From Saprospiraceae bacterium (lineage in GTDB: Bacteria; Bacteroidota; Bacteroidia; Chitinophagales; Saprospiraceae), in NCBI GenBank assembly GCA_016710585.1, contig JADJVN010000049.1, positions 13,315-77,314 of the forward strand: a stretch of DNA of 64,000 nt, written 5' to 3'. Below the pieces are notes generated by a model. The model was given only the letters and a program-made list of their open reading frames with translations. It was not told where the DNA came from and made no database searches. The translations under genes were made by a program, and so were the position numbers. Below are positions 55,023-63,955 of the stretch, piece after piece; within the stretch, counting starts at the first letter, position 1; every line of letters begins with the position of its first letter.

Positions 55023-55844
55023 ATGATGAGGAAGAAGTGGGTTTTAATTACAGGTGTTAGTTCAGGAATAGGGCATTTTTTAGCAAATGAACTTTGTTTA
55101 AGAGGTTATAATGTTCTAGGGACAGTGCGTCAATTGGAAAATGAGTATGGACTTAATTCTGATATCAAGCTTTTTATTATGGATCTATCTGACCAAAATT
55201 CAATTAAATTAGCATTTGATTCCATTAAGACATTCCTCAATGAAGATAAGCTATATGGATTAATAAATAATGCTGGAATTGCTGTTCCAGGTCCTTTAGT
55301 TGAATTATCCATAGAGAAGTTTAGATTGCAAATGGAAGTCAATGTCTTTGGGCTTTTTTCTTGTACTCAATATGCTTATAAATTGATGGAAACTAACAGT
55401 AGAATAATAAATATTGGATCAGTTTCAGGGCTTATAGTTTCGCCTTTTTTAGGAGCTTATTCAATTTCCAAATATTCTATAGAAGCTTTTTCTGATGCAC
55501 TAAGAAGGGAATTGCGTCTATTTGGGATTAAGGTAATTTTAATCGAACCTGGACCATTAAAAACTAAGATATGGGGTAAAAGTATTGGTGTGGCAGCACA
55601 GTTTGAAGGTTCACAATTTTCTCAATTTTTAAACAATGCGGATCACATCATTCAAAAAACTGAACAGCAAGCTTTAGATATTGATGCTATTCTGCCTAGC
55701 ATTCTAAAAGCTCTTGAGTCCAATAATCCAGCAAATCGTTATCTCATCCATAAAAATAAGCGATTAGTGAAGCTTATAGCAACTTTATTTCCTTCAAAAT
55801 GGTTGGATTATTTGATAAATAAAAATTTAGTTTATAAAGTATGA
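55023..55844 (+). CDS. Short-chain dehydrogenase/reductase (SDR)
   Basis: A 273-residue NAD(P)-dependent oxidoreductase. The cofactor motif is TGVSSGIGHFLANEL (about 9-23), with INNAGIAVPGPL (about 84-95), catalytic Ser in IGSVSGLIVSPFLG and YSISKYSIEAFSDALRREL with the Y-x-x-x-K pair (about 149-153). The substrate is unknown. It overlaps the start of the M1 peptidase gene by 4 bp. Confidence 0.87.
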   Translation: MMRKKWVLITGVSSGIGHFLANELCLRGYNVLGTVRQLENEYGLNSDIKLFIMDLSDQNSIKLAFDSIKTFLNEDKLYGLINNAGIAVPGPLVELSIEKFRLQMEVNVFGLFSCTQYAYKLMETNSRIINIGSVSGLIVSPFLGAYSISKYSIEAFSDALRRELRLFGIKVILIEPGPLKTKIWGKSIGVAAQFEGSQFSQFLNNADHIIQKTEQQALDIDAILPSILKALESNNPANRYLIHKNKRLVKLIATLFPSKWLDYLINKNLVYKV

Positions 55845-57483
55845 CAAGTATTCGATTTATCACAATATTGATGGTATTAGCATTGATTCAATCAGTGCAG
55901 ATGTCAGCGCAATCAAAGTACTCAAAAGAGGATAGTATTAGAGGTAGTATTAATGAGTATAGGGCTTATGATGTTAGATATTATAATTTGGATTTGAAAA
56001 TTAATCCTGAGACAAAAAGCATTGCAGGATCAGTAATTATTAATCTCGATGCAACTATAGATCAAAGCAAAGTGCAAGTTGATTTATTTGAAAATCTAAA
56101 AGTCTTGGCAATTAGTTTGAACGAGAAATCTGTAAAATACGAGCATAATAAAAATGCAATTTTTATAGATTGTAAATTAAAGAAAGGGGAGCAATATAAA
56201 TTAAGAATAAGTTACGAAGGCAAGCCAATTATTGCTGATAGAGCGCCTTGGGATGGTGGCTTTGTATGGAAAAATGACATCGAAGGTAATCCTTGGATTG
56301 GAGTAGCCTGTGAAGGTATTGGAGCAAGTCTTTGGTGGCCAAACAAAGATCATCTGAGCGACGAACCAGATAGTATGGAAATGCATTTTACAGTGCCCAA
56401 ACCACTTAAAGTTATTTCTAATGGAAATTTGATTTCTGAAAAATCTGTTGGCTCTAAATTGACAACTTTCTCATGGAAAGTTCAATATCCAATTAATAAT
56501 TATAATGTAAGTTTATATATCGGAAATTATGAACATATTCATGATACCTATCAAGCAAGTGATAGTTCTATCTTAGATTTAGATTATTATGTTTTCCAAA
56601 TCATAAAACGATTGCCAAATCCCATTTCAAACAAAGCCATAAAGTGCTTAGAGCGTTTGAATTTTATTTTGGCAAATATCCTTTTTGGAAAGATGGATTT
56701 GCTTTGGTTGAGGCACCTTATTTAGGAATGGAACATCAATCAGCGATTGCATATGGGAATGAATTCAAACAAGGCTATTTAGGCACTATGGTTCCAAAAG
56801 AATTTGATTTTGATTACATTATTCTGCATGAAACAGCACATGAATATTTTGGAAATAGCGTTTCATGTACCGATTTAGGAGATATGTGGATTCATGAAAG
56901 CTTTGCTACATATATGGAAGCATTGTATATTGAATTTTATTATGGCAAAGAAGCATCACAGCGTTACCTCAATAGTCAGCTTGGTTTTATAAAGAATATT
57001 GAACCTATTTTTGGACCTTATGGCGTAAATTATGAAGCAAAAACAAGTGATCAGTATTATAAGGGTTCATGGATGTTGCACAGTTTGCGCAATACTATTG
57101 AAAATGACACAGTTTGGTTCACTATCCTCAGGGAGTTTTACAATAAATTTAAAATCTCACATGCCAATAGAGATGACTTTATTGACATTGTAAATGAGTA
57201 TACGAAATCAGATTATACAGCATTTATTCATCAATATTTGAGATGGGAAGTTCCTCCTGAGATGGAATACAAATCTGAGTTTAAGGACAATGCTACTTTT
57301 CTTAGCTTTCGTTGGAATTGCTATGAGAGGGCTTTTTCTATGCCAATAGAATTTAGCTTGGATGGTAAAAAAGTAAAAATGCAATCAAATACTGAATGGA
57401 AAACAGTTCAATTTCCAAAAAAGTATAAAGAAATTAAGCCTATTGTAGAAAACAGGTATTTTAAAGTAAAAAAGAATAATTAA
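55841..57483 (+). pseudogene. M1 family aminopeptidase (frameshifted)
   Basis: A zinc aminopeptidase exported by a signal peptide (ILMVLALIQSVQMSAQ). The first frame (55841-56725) carries the N-terminal beta domain (YDVRYYNLDLKINPETKSIAG, GASLWWPNKDHLSDEPDS). The second frame, ending at 57483, carries GMEHQSAIAYGNEF and the zinc site LHETAHEYFGNSV, with the downstream ligand Glu in MWIHESFATYMEA. Adding one T to the TTTT run at 56592-56595 joins them as VFPNHKTIAKSHFKQSHKVLR, giving about 547 residues. It is shorter than full M1 enzymes because it lacks the C-terminal helical domain. Confidence 0.87.
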
Positions 57484-57490
57484 TTTAAAT

Positions 57491-57853
57491 TTAATCTGCT
57501 TTTGGAGCGTATGCAGATTCTTTGATTCTTGCTTTCTTTCCAGATAATTGTCTTAGGTAGAACAATTTAGCACGTCTTACTCGTCCCTTTTTTACGACTT
57601 TTATTTCTGCTATATTCAAAGAAGAAAATGGAAAAATACGCTCTACACCAACACCATTTGATACTTTTCTTACGGTGAAAGTCTTGCCTTTTCCCTCTCC
57701 ACGGATATTAATCACGTCGCCTCTGAAGTCCTGGATTCTTTCTTTATTACCTTCGATGATTTTATAACTAACAATTATCGTGTCACCTGCTTTGAATGAA
57801 GGTATGCGGCTTATATCTAGTAATTGTTCCTGTACGTATTTAATTAATTCCAT
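57491..57853 (-). CDS. rplS: 50S ribosomal protein L19
   Basis: A large-subunit protein near the 30S-50S interface. About 120 residues from the ATG at 57853; a TTG two codons earlier is less likely. Family signatures are FKAGDTIIVSYKIIEGNKERIQDFRGDVI, read in parts, then VRKVSNGVGVERIFPFSS and RGRVRRAKLFYLRQ-type text (KKGRVRRAKLFYLRQLSGKKARIKE). It is a single gene with a -7 box upstream. Confidence 0.96.
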   Translation of the reverse strand: MELIKYVQEQLLDISRIPSFKAGDTIIVSYKIIEGNKERIQDFRGDVINIRGEGKGKTFTVRKVSNGVGVERIFPFSSLNIAEIKVVKKGRVRRAKLFYLRQLSGKKARIKESAYAPKAD

Positions 57854-57887
57854 GGTCAATAAATTTAATGGCCTTTAAAAAGAAGTG

Positions 57888-57895
57888 CAAAGCTA
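57888..57895 (-). promoter_or_regulatory. Candidate -7 element for rplS
   Basis: The minus strand reads TAGCTTTG, an exact TAnnTTTG match, 34 bp before the rplS ATG. No -33 TTG is seen at standard spacing. Confidence 0.45.
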
Positions 57896-58062
57896 CACCT
57901 ATTTTAGACTTTTATATATGTTTTTTCTAAAAAAATAGTTAATTTGTGATCAAGTTTTCATCAAATTTCTATTTTTTTTCAAAATTCTTAATTTTAACGC
58001 TTGTAAAGATTAAAATTGAGATAAAAATAGCCAGTAGAGCTTTGGCCAAGAAGCTTTATTTT

Positions 58063-59523
58063 TTATTCCTCTCTATAGAAACTATATGGGTATCGTCCTC
58101 TATATTTTTCATATATACCTTCTAAAGTGATTTTACCTTTGGTTTCATTGATTATTGCACTTAATTGGTCAATGTTATTTACAGGTTTTTTGTTGATAGA
58201 TGTAATAATAAAATTCGGAGCCATATTAGTCAATGCAATGGTGCTATTTTCATAAATACTGATGACTCGTATTCCAAAAGATCCGACTTTAGCTTTTTCC
58301 AATTCAGTAAGTTCACGAAGCTCAAAACCTAGATCTGTTAGAACTTTGTCTTTTCTTGTAGAAATTAATTCTGTTGTATTGACTTGATTTCTGAGTGTAA
58401 GCTTTGTATAATTCTTGATTTTATTTCTCCAATATGTAATGCTTACCTGTTGGCCTGGTCTAAAGCGACCTATGATTTCTTGAAGTTCTGGCACTGAGTT
58501 AATTGCTCTTCCATTCACTTCCAAGATAACATCTTCCACTTGTAATCCCCCTTCTTGAGCTGCTCCACCTTGGTTTATGGCTGTGATCCTAGCTCCAGTA
58601 ACTTTATTAAGGCTTTTTTCTTTTGCAGATTCATTCGTCATATTTTCTATAACAACTCCAAGTAGACCTCTCTGTACAACCCCAAATTCTTTGAGATCCA
58701 TCACTACTTTTTTTACCAAATTTGATGGGATAGAAAATGAATAGCCTTCATAACTGCCTGAGTAAGTCATGATCGCTGTATTGATTCCAACCAATTCTCC
58801 AGTCGTGTTGACAAGGGCTCCACCACTATTGCCGGGATTAACCGCAGCATCAGTTTGGATAAAGGATTCGATGCTATAATTTTGATTATTCAAGATTTGG
58901 ATATTTCTAGCTTTTGCAGAAACAATTCCAGCTGTAACAGTGGATTGTAATCTAAAAGGATTGCCCACTGCAAGGATCCATTCACCCACTTGCAACGAAT
59001 CAGAATTGCCAAACAGTACAAAAGGAAGACCTTGTTCTTCTATTTTGATTAAGGCTAGATCAGTAGTAGGATCAGTTCCGATTACTTTGGCCGAATATTC
59101 TCTGTTGTCGTTCAATAAAACTTGGACTACATTAGAATTATTCAAAACATGGTTATTAGTCACAATATATCCATCTTCAGAGATGATGACACCAGAACCA
59201 GTTGAACTTGCTTTTTTATTATTCCAAAATTGATTTTCTTCTTGAGATGATGCCTCGATATAGACAACAGTTGGGGTACTTATTTGAGATGCATAGATAA
59301 AATCTGTAGGCGCTGAGGACCTCAAAGATTTGGTAAGTCTATCAGATTGTAAGAGTGAGTTTATTCGCTGGTATGATACTTTTTGGGCATAACTTTCAAT
59401 ATCCGCTTTTTCTAGACTTGATTTAGCAAAGAAGCTATGATATATTGCTACAGAAAGCACCGAGCAAAGCATGCAAATTACTACAGTCGTGAATATTGTT
59501 TTTGAGTTTGAATTTTGAAACAT
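58063..59523 (-). CDS. HtrA/DegQ-like serine protease with PDZ domains
   Basis: A periplasmic quality-control protease. The 486-residue protein has an N-terminal membrane anchor (about 8-30). The catalytic triad lies in GYIVTNNHVLNN (His), DPTTDLALIKI (Asp) and DAAVNPGNSGGALVNT (Ser). A first PDZ domain spans about 285-380 (RGLLGVVIENM, GGAAQEGGLQVEDVI) and a second, more divergent one spans about 390-475 (NSTIALTNMAPNFIITSINKKPV). All catalytic residues are present. It is divergent from dapF. Confidence 0.93.
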   Translation of the reverse strand: MFQNSNSKTIFTTVVICMLCSVLSVAIYHSFFAKSSLEKADIESYAQKVSYQRINSLLQSDRLTKSLRSSAPTDFIYASQISTPTVVYIEASSQEENQFWNNKKASSTGSGVIISEDGYIVTNNHVLNNSNVVQVLLNDNREYSAKVIGTDPTTDLALIKIEEQGLPFVLFGNSDSLQVGEWILAVGNPFRLQSTVTAGIVSAKARNIQILNNQNYSIESFIQTDAAVNPGNSGGALVNTTGELVGINTAIMTYSGSYEGYSFSIPSNLVKKVVMDLKEFGVVQRGLLGVVIENMTNESAKEKSLNKVTGARITAINQGGAAQEGGLQVEDVILEVNGRAINSVPELQEIIGRFRPGQQVSITYWRNKIKNYTKLTLRNQVNTTELISTRKDKVLTDLGFELRELTELEKAKVGSFGIRVISIYENSTIALTNMAPNFIITSINKKPVNNIDQLSAIINETKGKITLEGIYEKYRGRYPYSFYREE

Positions 59524-59583
59524 ATTAAATATTTTAATAATATGTATTTAATACAAAAACTGTGCCTTTTTCATGAAATTGAT

Positions 59584-59591
59584 TATATTTG
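59584..59591 (+). promoter_or_regulatory. Candidate -7 element for dapF
   Basis: TATATTTG matches TAnnTTTG exactly, 30 bp before the dapF ATG. No TTG at standard -33 spacing is visible. Confidence 0.45.
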
Positions 59592-59621
59592 CTTAAATTT
59601 TTCAATTTTTATTGCAAATTT

Positions 59622-60401
59622 ATGATAGAACGTTTAATTCCATTTGAAAAATATGAAGGCGCGGGAAATGATTTCGTTATTTTAGATTTTTTTGAAAATA
59701 TATGGATTGACTTATATGATGTTGTGCTAATTGAGAAAATTTGCAATAGGCATTTTGGAGTTGGATCAGATGGGCTTATCGCTGTTTGTCCTAGTATGGA
59801 GTATGATTTTGAAATGAAGTATCTCAATTCTGATGGACGATTTTCCAGCTTTGTGGAAACGGAAGTCGATGTGCCGCTTCATATATGTCCAAAAAGACAG
59901 GTAAAACCCATTTAAGTTTTTATTGCTGCTGATGGTCCTCATACTGCTGATTGCGACAAAAACTTGGTTAAAGTTTCAATGAAGAATATCGTTCAAGTCC
60001 AGCATGAATTAGGCTTTTTTGCAAATACGGGATCGCCTCATCTGGTGTTGGAATACGATGGTTTAGATAGCTTAAATGTAAAGGTTTTAGGTTCAGAATT
60101 GAGAAAGCGACATTCAGAGGCAGGAACAAATGTCAATTTCATTCATATCCATGATTCAATAATTGATATTAGAACGTTTGAACGTGGTGTAGAAGACGAA
60201 ACTTTGGCTTGTGGAACTGGGATTACCGCTGCTGCTTTTTATCTCACTTCAAAGTTAAACTCGAATGGACATTACCTTATCGATGTTAGAGCAAAAGGCG
60301 GCAATTGTAAAGTTGAATTAGATTATCGTGATCAAATGGCTGAAAATGTATTTTTAATTGGACCAGCAGTGAATGTGTTTTCAGGGTTTTTAAGAGTTTA
60401 G
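59622..60401 (+). pseudogene. dapF: Diaminopimelate epimerase (frameshifted)
   Basis: Converts LL- to meso-diaminopimelate for lysine and peptidoglycan. The first frame gives FEKYEGAGNDFVILDFF and CNRHFGVGSDGLIAV, then goes astray after NSDGRFSSF. Adding one T to the TTT run at 59850-59852 restores FCGNGSRCAASYMSKKTGKT and FIAADGPHTAD, which run on to the frame ending at 60401. That part has TGSPHLVLEYDG, HSEAGTNVNFIHI, FERGVEDETLACGTG (second catalytic Cys) and AKGGNCKVEL. The joined length of about 260 residues is normal. An essential gene broken by one homopolymer base suggests read error. Confidence 0.92.
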
Positions 60402-60448
60402 ATTATAAATGACAAATATGTCAAGGCTAAGTTGAGCCTATTTATGTA

Positions 60449-60766
60449 CTATTCCTCGATTAAAAGATTCATTAAAAGGCCTTTAAGCTCCGATTCTGCA
60501 TGATGATCTTTGATCTGTTGACTTAGTTTGATTCCTTTACTTAATGTCTCTTTCGCTAAGCCAATCTCTTTCAATTCTATATAAAGTTGAGCTAAATGGT
60601 AGTATACACCTAGGTAATTTGGCTCATGGTCTACAATAAAAATGAAATGTTCTAAAGCCAGATTTAAGTTTTTTTGTGCCTCGTGCTCTTTAGCTATAGC
60701 AAAATGTAAAAAGCTATTATTTACATCCTCAAGTAACAAATTTTGAAGTTTTTCAAGTCTTTCCAT
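60449..60766 (-). CDS. Small TPR-repeat protein
   Basis: A 105-residue protein of about two and a half tetratricopeptide repeats: FLHFAIAKEHEAQKNLNLALEHFIFI and YYHLAQLYIELKEIGLAKETLSKG. There is no signal peptide, so it is probably cytoplasmic. Such proteins are common beside bacterial housekeeping genes as interaction modules, and the partner is unknown. It is divergent from etfB with about 70 bp between starts. Confidence 0.77.
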   Translation of the reverse strand: MERLEKLQNLLLEDVNNSFLHFAIAKEHEAQKNLNLALEHFIFIVDHEPNYLGVYYHLAQLYIELKEIGLAKETLSKGIKLSQQIKDHHAESELKGLLMNLLIEE

Positions 60767-60809
60767 CCTATTTATGAGTTATTTTTCAGTTTATATATGA
60801 TAATAATAA

Positions 60810-60817
60810 TATATTTG
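60810..60817 (+). promoter_or_regulatory. Candidate -7 element for etfBA
   Basis: TATATTTG matches TAnnTTTG exactly and lies 19 bp before the etfB ATG at 60837. There is no clear -33 TTG. Confidence 0.45.
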
Positions 60818-60836
60818 CGACGCAAAAATACAAAAC

Positions 60837-61578
60837 ATGAACTTTCTTGTCTGTATAAGTCGTACTCCTGATACCACCTCAAAGATAGTCTTTGATGAAA
60901 ATTCTAGGAAATTAAAAGAAGATGGCTTAGTTTTTTATCTTAAATCCTTATATGATGAGTGGTTTGCTTTTAGTAAGGGCTATTGAATTGAAAGAGAAAC
61001 ATGGTGGCTCGGTTGATGTCTTACACATTGGATCATCAGCTGCAGATGTTATGATTAGAAAAGCTTTAGCAATTGGTGCTGATGCAGCATACCGTATTGA
61101 TTGTGTGCCAGATTCAAGTTATGAGGTAGCTAAGTATATTTCTGATTTTGCAAAGTCGAAGTCTTATGACCTTATATTGCTTGGTAAAGAGACAATAGAC
61201 CACAATGGCTCAGAGACAGCATCCATGGTTGCAGAATTTATGGATTATCCATTTATTTCTTATTGTAATAAACTTGAACTAGATGGAACTAAAGGCGAGT
61301 TTCCAGAGAAATCGAAGGTGGCGTAGAAGTTGCTGAATTGGAATTACCATTTGTGTTGTCTGCTGCAAAAGGTCTTGCTGAACAAAGAATTCCAAACATG
61401 AAAGGAATCATGGAAGCAAAAAATAAACCCTTGACAGTCTTGACTGTTCCAGAAAAATTCTTGCCTAGAATTGATCAAATTTGAATTGCCATCAGCTAAA
61501 TCTGGGGTGCAAATGATCGCAGCAGATGATATGGATACATTGGTTCGAATTCTAACTAAAGAAGCGAAAGTAATATAA
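60837..61578 (+). pseudogene. etfB: Electron transfer flavoprotein beta subunit (three frameshifts)
   Basis: The AMP-binding subunit of ETF, which carries electrons from acyl-CoA dehydrogenases to the quinone pool. The ATG at 60837 gives MNFLVCISRTPDTTSKIVF. Shifts occur at the TTTT run at 60968-60971 (one extra base), near 61294-61297 (one missing) and at the AAA run at 61477-61479 (one extra). Repaired, the reading includes LVRAIELKEKHGGSVDVL, KALAIGADAAYRID, LILLGKETIDHNGSET, REIEGGVEVAELELPFVL, AEQRIPNMKGIMEAKNKP and FELPSAKSGVQMI, all typical EtfB. No single frame encodes it. Confidence 0.88.
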
Positions 61579-61580
61579 TC

Positions 61581-62535
61581 ATGGTAGTAGTATATAGAAG
61601 TTCATCAAGGTGAGATTAAAAAGTCAGCTCTAGAAGCTGTTAGTTTTGGTGCACAAATTGCAAAGCAAAAAGGAAGCAAAAGTGTCGCGATAATTACAGA
61701 ATCTTACGCCGCATCTGCTCAATTGGGAAATTATGGGATAGATGGAAGTCATTTATAAACCATCAGATGTTTTGTAGATGAACAAAACACGGCGACATTA
61801 ATTTCTGATATTTCAAAAAATCTAAATGCCAATTATATTGTCCTTGCTCAAACATCGACTGGAAATCTCTTGGTGGAAGATTGGCAGTGATGACTAAGAA
61901 AGCCTTAGTATCTGGTGTTACTGGAATGGGTTTGGATAATGGCAAATTGTGGTTCAAGAAAGGAGTTTATTCTGGAAAAGCCACAGCTTATTATTCAAGT
62001 ACAGATGATGCTGCAGTTTTAGCAATATTGCCCAATAGCATTCCCCCTATAAAAATATCTGAAAACATTGCACAAGTCAGTGAGCAGAGTTTTACTGTTG
62101 CAAAAAGCAAAATCCATATCATTGAACGCAATCTTGTTAAGGGCAAAAATTCCTTTAACTGAAGCGGATGTTGTGGTGTCTGCAGGACGTGGTATGAAAG
62201 ATCCTGGAAATTGGGGAATGATAGAAGAATTGGCGGATTTGATAGGTGCAACAACTGCTTGTTCAAGGCCAGTTGCTGATATCGGTTGGAGACCACATCA
62301 TGAACATGTAGGTCAAACTGGGATTGCTATCAGACCTAGCTTGTATATTGCAATTGGTATATCAGGTGCAATCCAACATCTCGCTGGTGTAAACAACAGC
62401 AAACGAATTATCGTTATTAATAAAGATCCAGAAGCGCCATTTTTTAAAGCTGCGGATTATGGTATATGTGGTGACTTGTTTGAAATAGTACCTCGCTTAA
62501 ATGAAGCAATTAAAGAATTCAAAGCATCAAATTAA
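61581..62535 (+). pseudogene. etfA: Electron transfer flavoprotein alpha subunit (about five frameshifts)
   Basis: The FAD-binding subunit of ETF. From the ATG at 61581 the frame changes near 61590, 61741 and 61764, at the AAA run at 61863-61865 and at the A5 run at 62145-62149. Between shifts the protein is typical: YIEVHQGEIKKSALEAVSFG, LISDISKNLNANYIVLAQTS, SLGGRLAVMTKKALVSGVTG and KIPLTEADVVVSAGRGMKDP. The C-terminal FAD domain (TTACSRPVADIGWRPHHEHVGQTG, DYGICGDLFEIVPRL) is intact in the last frame. It lies 2 bp after etfB. The shift density far exceeds the rest of the window. Confidence 0.88.
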
Positions 62536-62551
62536 TCAAATATAATTAAGC

Positions 62552-63154
62552 ATGGGGCCTGATGATATGAAAAGGGTAGAGTTGGAGATTATTGCACTTT
62601 CACACAGTGTGAGTCAAACTCAAAACTATGCTATAATTTTAGGTGATGTCAATGGTAATAGGAGATTACCTATTGTCATAGGAGGATTTGAAGCTCAAGC
62701 AATAGCTGTTGTATTGGAGCGAATGACTCCTAATAGACCTTTGACTCATGATTTATTCAAATCTGCTTTAAGCAATTTTTCTATTGAAATCAGAGAAATA
62801 GTAATTAACGATTTAATTGATGGTATCTTTTTCTCAAAATTAATTTGTGAAAGAGAAGGAGAGATTTATGAAATTGATTCTAGGACTTCTGATGCATTGG
62901 CAATGGCTGTCAGATTCTCTTGTCCAATTTATACTTACCAATTTATCATGGATTCAGCTAGTCTAGAAATGGATGAGTTGGAAGGTGAGACAAAAAAATC
63001 AGTTAAATCCAAAGCAAAATACACTGATTCGTATGCTTCCAAAAGTATAGATGATCTAGAGAAACTATTGATAAAAGTCTTGGAGGATGAGGATTATAAA
63101 CAAGCTGCAAAAATTCGAGATGAGATCAATAATCGAAAAACAATGAATGGATGA
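62552..63154 (+). CDS. DUF151 bifunctional nuclease-domain protein with C-terminal UVR motif
   Basis: A 200-residue protein. Residues about 8-140 form the DUF151 (BFN) domain: YAIILGDVNGNRRLPIVIGGFEAQAIAVVLE, LTHDLFKSALSNFSIEI and IDSRTSDALAMAVRF. The tail (DDLEKLLIKVLEDEDYKQAAKIRDEINNRK, about 165-194) is a UVR-type motif like that of UvrB/UvrC. DUF151-UVR fusions are a recognised Bacteroidota form. The nuclease role comes from family studies. ATG at 62552 is used; ATG at 62567 is equally plausible. It starts 16 bp after etfA. Confidence 0.85.
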   Translation: MGPDDMKRVELEIIALSHSVSQTQNYAIILGDVNGNRRLPIVIGGFEAQAIAVVLERMTPNRPLTHDLFKSALSNFSIEIREIVINDLIDGIFFSKLICEREGEIYEIDSRTSDALAMAVRFSCPIYTYQFIMDSASLEMDELEGETKKSVKSKAKYTDSYASKSIDDLEKLLIKVLEDEDYKQAAKIRDEINNRKTMNG

Positions 63155-63223
63155 TTTTGGCATTTCCTAAAATTCTAATTAGTTCACCCGTTTCTAATTC
63201 AAATTTAATCAAAATAATATAAT

Positions 63224-63955
63224 TTGGCTTCGGTTACTCCATACAATAATAATGAAGATTCTAAAAAATCTCAGGTCGCAAAAATGTTTGACAATATTGC
63301 TGATAATTATGATTTTTTAAATCGATTTTTGTCCTTAGGAATAGATCAATACTGGAGAAAAAAAGCATTGAAATTATTAAGACAAAAAGCCAATGTTAAT
63401 CATGTTTTAGATATCGCCACTGGAACTGGAGACCTTGCGATTATGTTGGCAAAACAAGACCCTAAAATACAAATCATAGGTGCTGATATTTCGCAGAATA
63501 TGCTTGATATAGGCATAAATAAAGTTGACAAACTAAAATTAGAGAATCAAATTAAATTTGTTAAAGCAGATTCAGAAATCCTTCCTTTTGAGCACAATAC
63601 ATTTGATGGCGTCATGGTTGCTTTTGGCGTGAGAAATTATGAAAATCTTGAGAAAGGTTTATCTGAAATGCATAGAGTGCTGAAGCCAGGTGGTAAAATG
63701 GTCATTTTAGAATTTTCTAGACCGAGAATTTTTCCAATCAAACAATTATTTCAATTTTATTTCCGTTATATTTTGCCTTTGATAGGCAAGATAATCTCAA
63801 AAGATCAAAGAGCCTATAGTTATTTGTTTGAGTCAGTTCAGCAGTTTCCCGATTTTGAACAATTCGAAGATATTTTAAAAAAAATTGGTATGCATGAAAC
63901 ATCGCATACTCCATTGACTTTCGGTATATGCAATATTTATTCAGGTATAAAATAA
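63224..63955 (+). CDS. ubiE: Demethylmenaquinone methyltransferase
   Basis: Methylates demethylmenaquinone to make menaquinone. The 243-residue protein starts at TTG (63224), since no ATG fits. Signatures are VAKMFDNIADNYDFLNRFLSLGID (about 18-41), motif I VLDIATGTGDLAIML (about 61-75), VMVAFGVRNYENLEKGLSEMHRVLKPGG (about 128-155), LEFSRPR and the C-terminal GICNIYSGIK. All fit UbiE/MenG. It overlaps the probable next gene by 28 bp. Confidence 0.95.
   Translation: MASVTPYNNNEDSKKSQVAKMFDNIADNYDFLNRFLSLGIDQYWRKKALKLLRQKANVNHVLDIATGTGDLAIMLAKQDPKIQIIGADISQNMLDIGINKVDKLKLENQIKFVKADSEILPFEHNTFDGVMVAFGVRNYENLEKGLSEMHRVLKPGGKMVILEFSRPRIFPIKQLFQFYFRYILPLIGKIISKDQRAYSYLFESVQQFPDFEQFEDILKKIGMHETSHTPLTFGICNIYSGIK

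Noticed and set aside
58000..58062. Weak hairpin (GCCA / TGGC) after htrA on the minus strand
   Set aside because: Only a 4-bp core stem, so below the level I would annotate as a terminator.
60837..62535. Programmed ribosomal frameshifting in etfBA
   Set aside because: Eight shifts in both directions with no shared slippery site or stimulatory structure do not fit programmed recoding.
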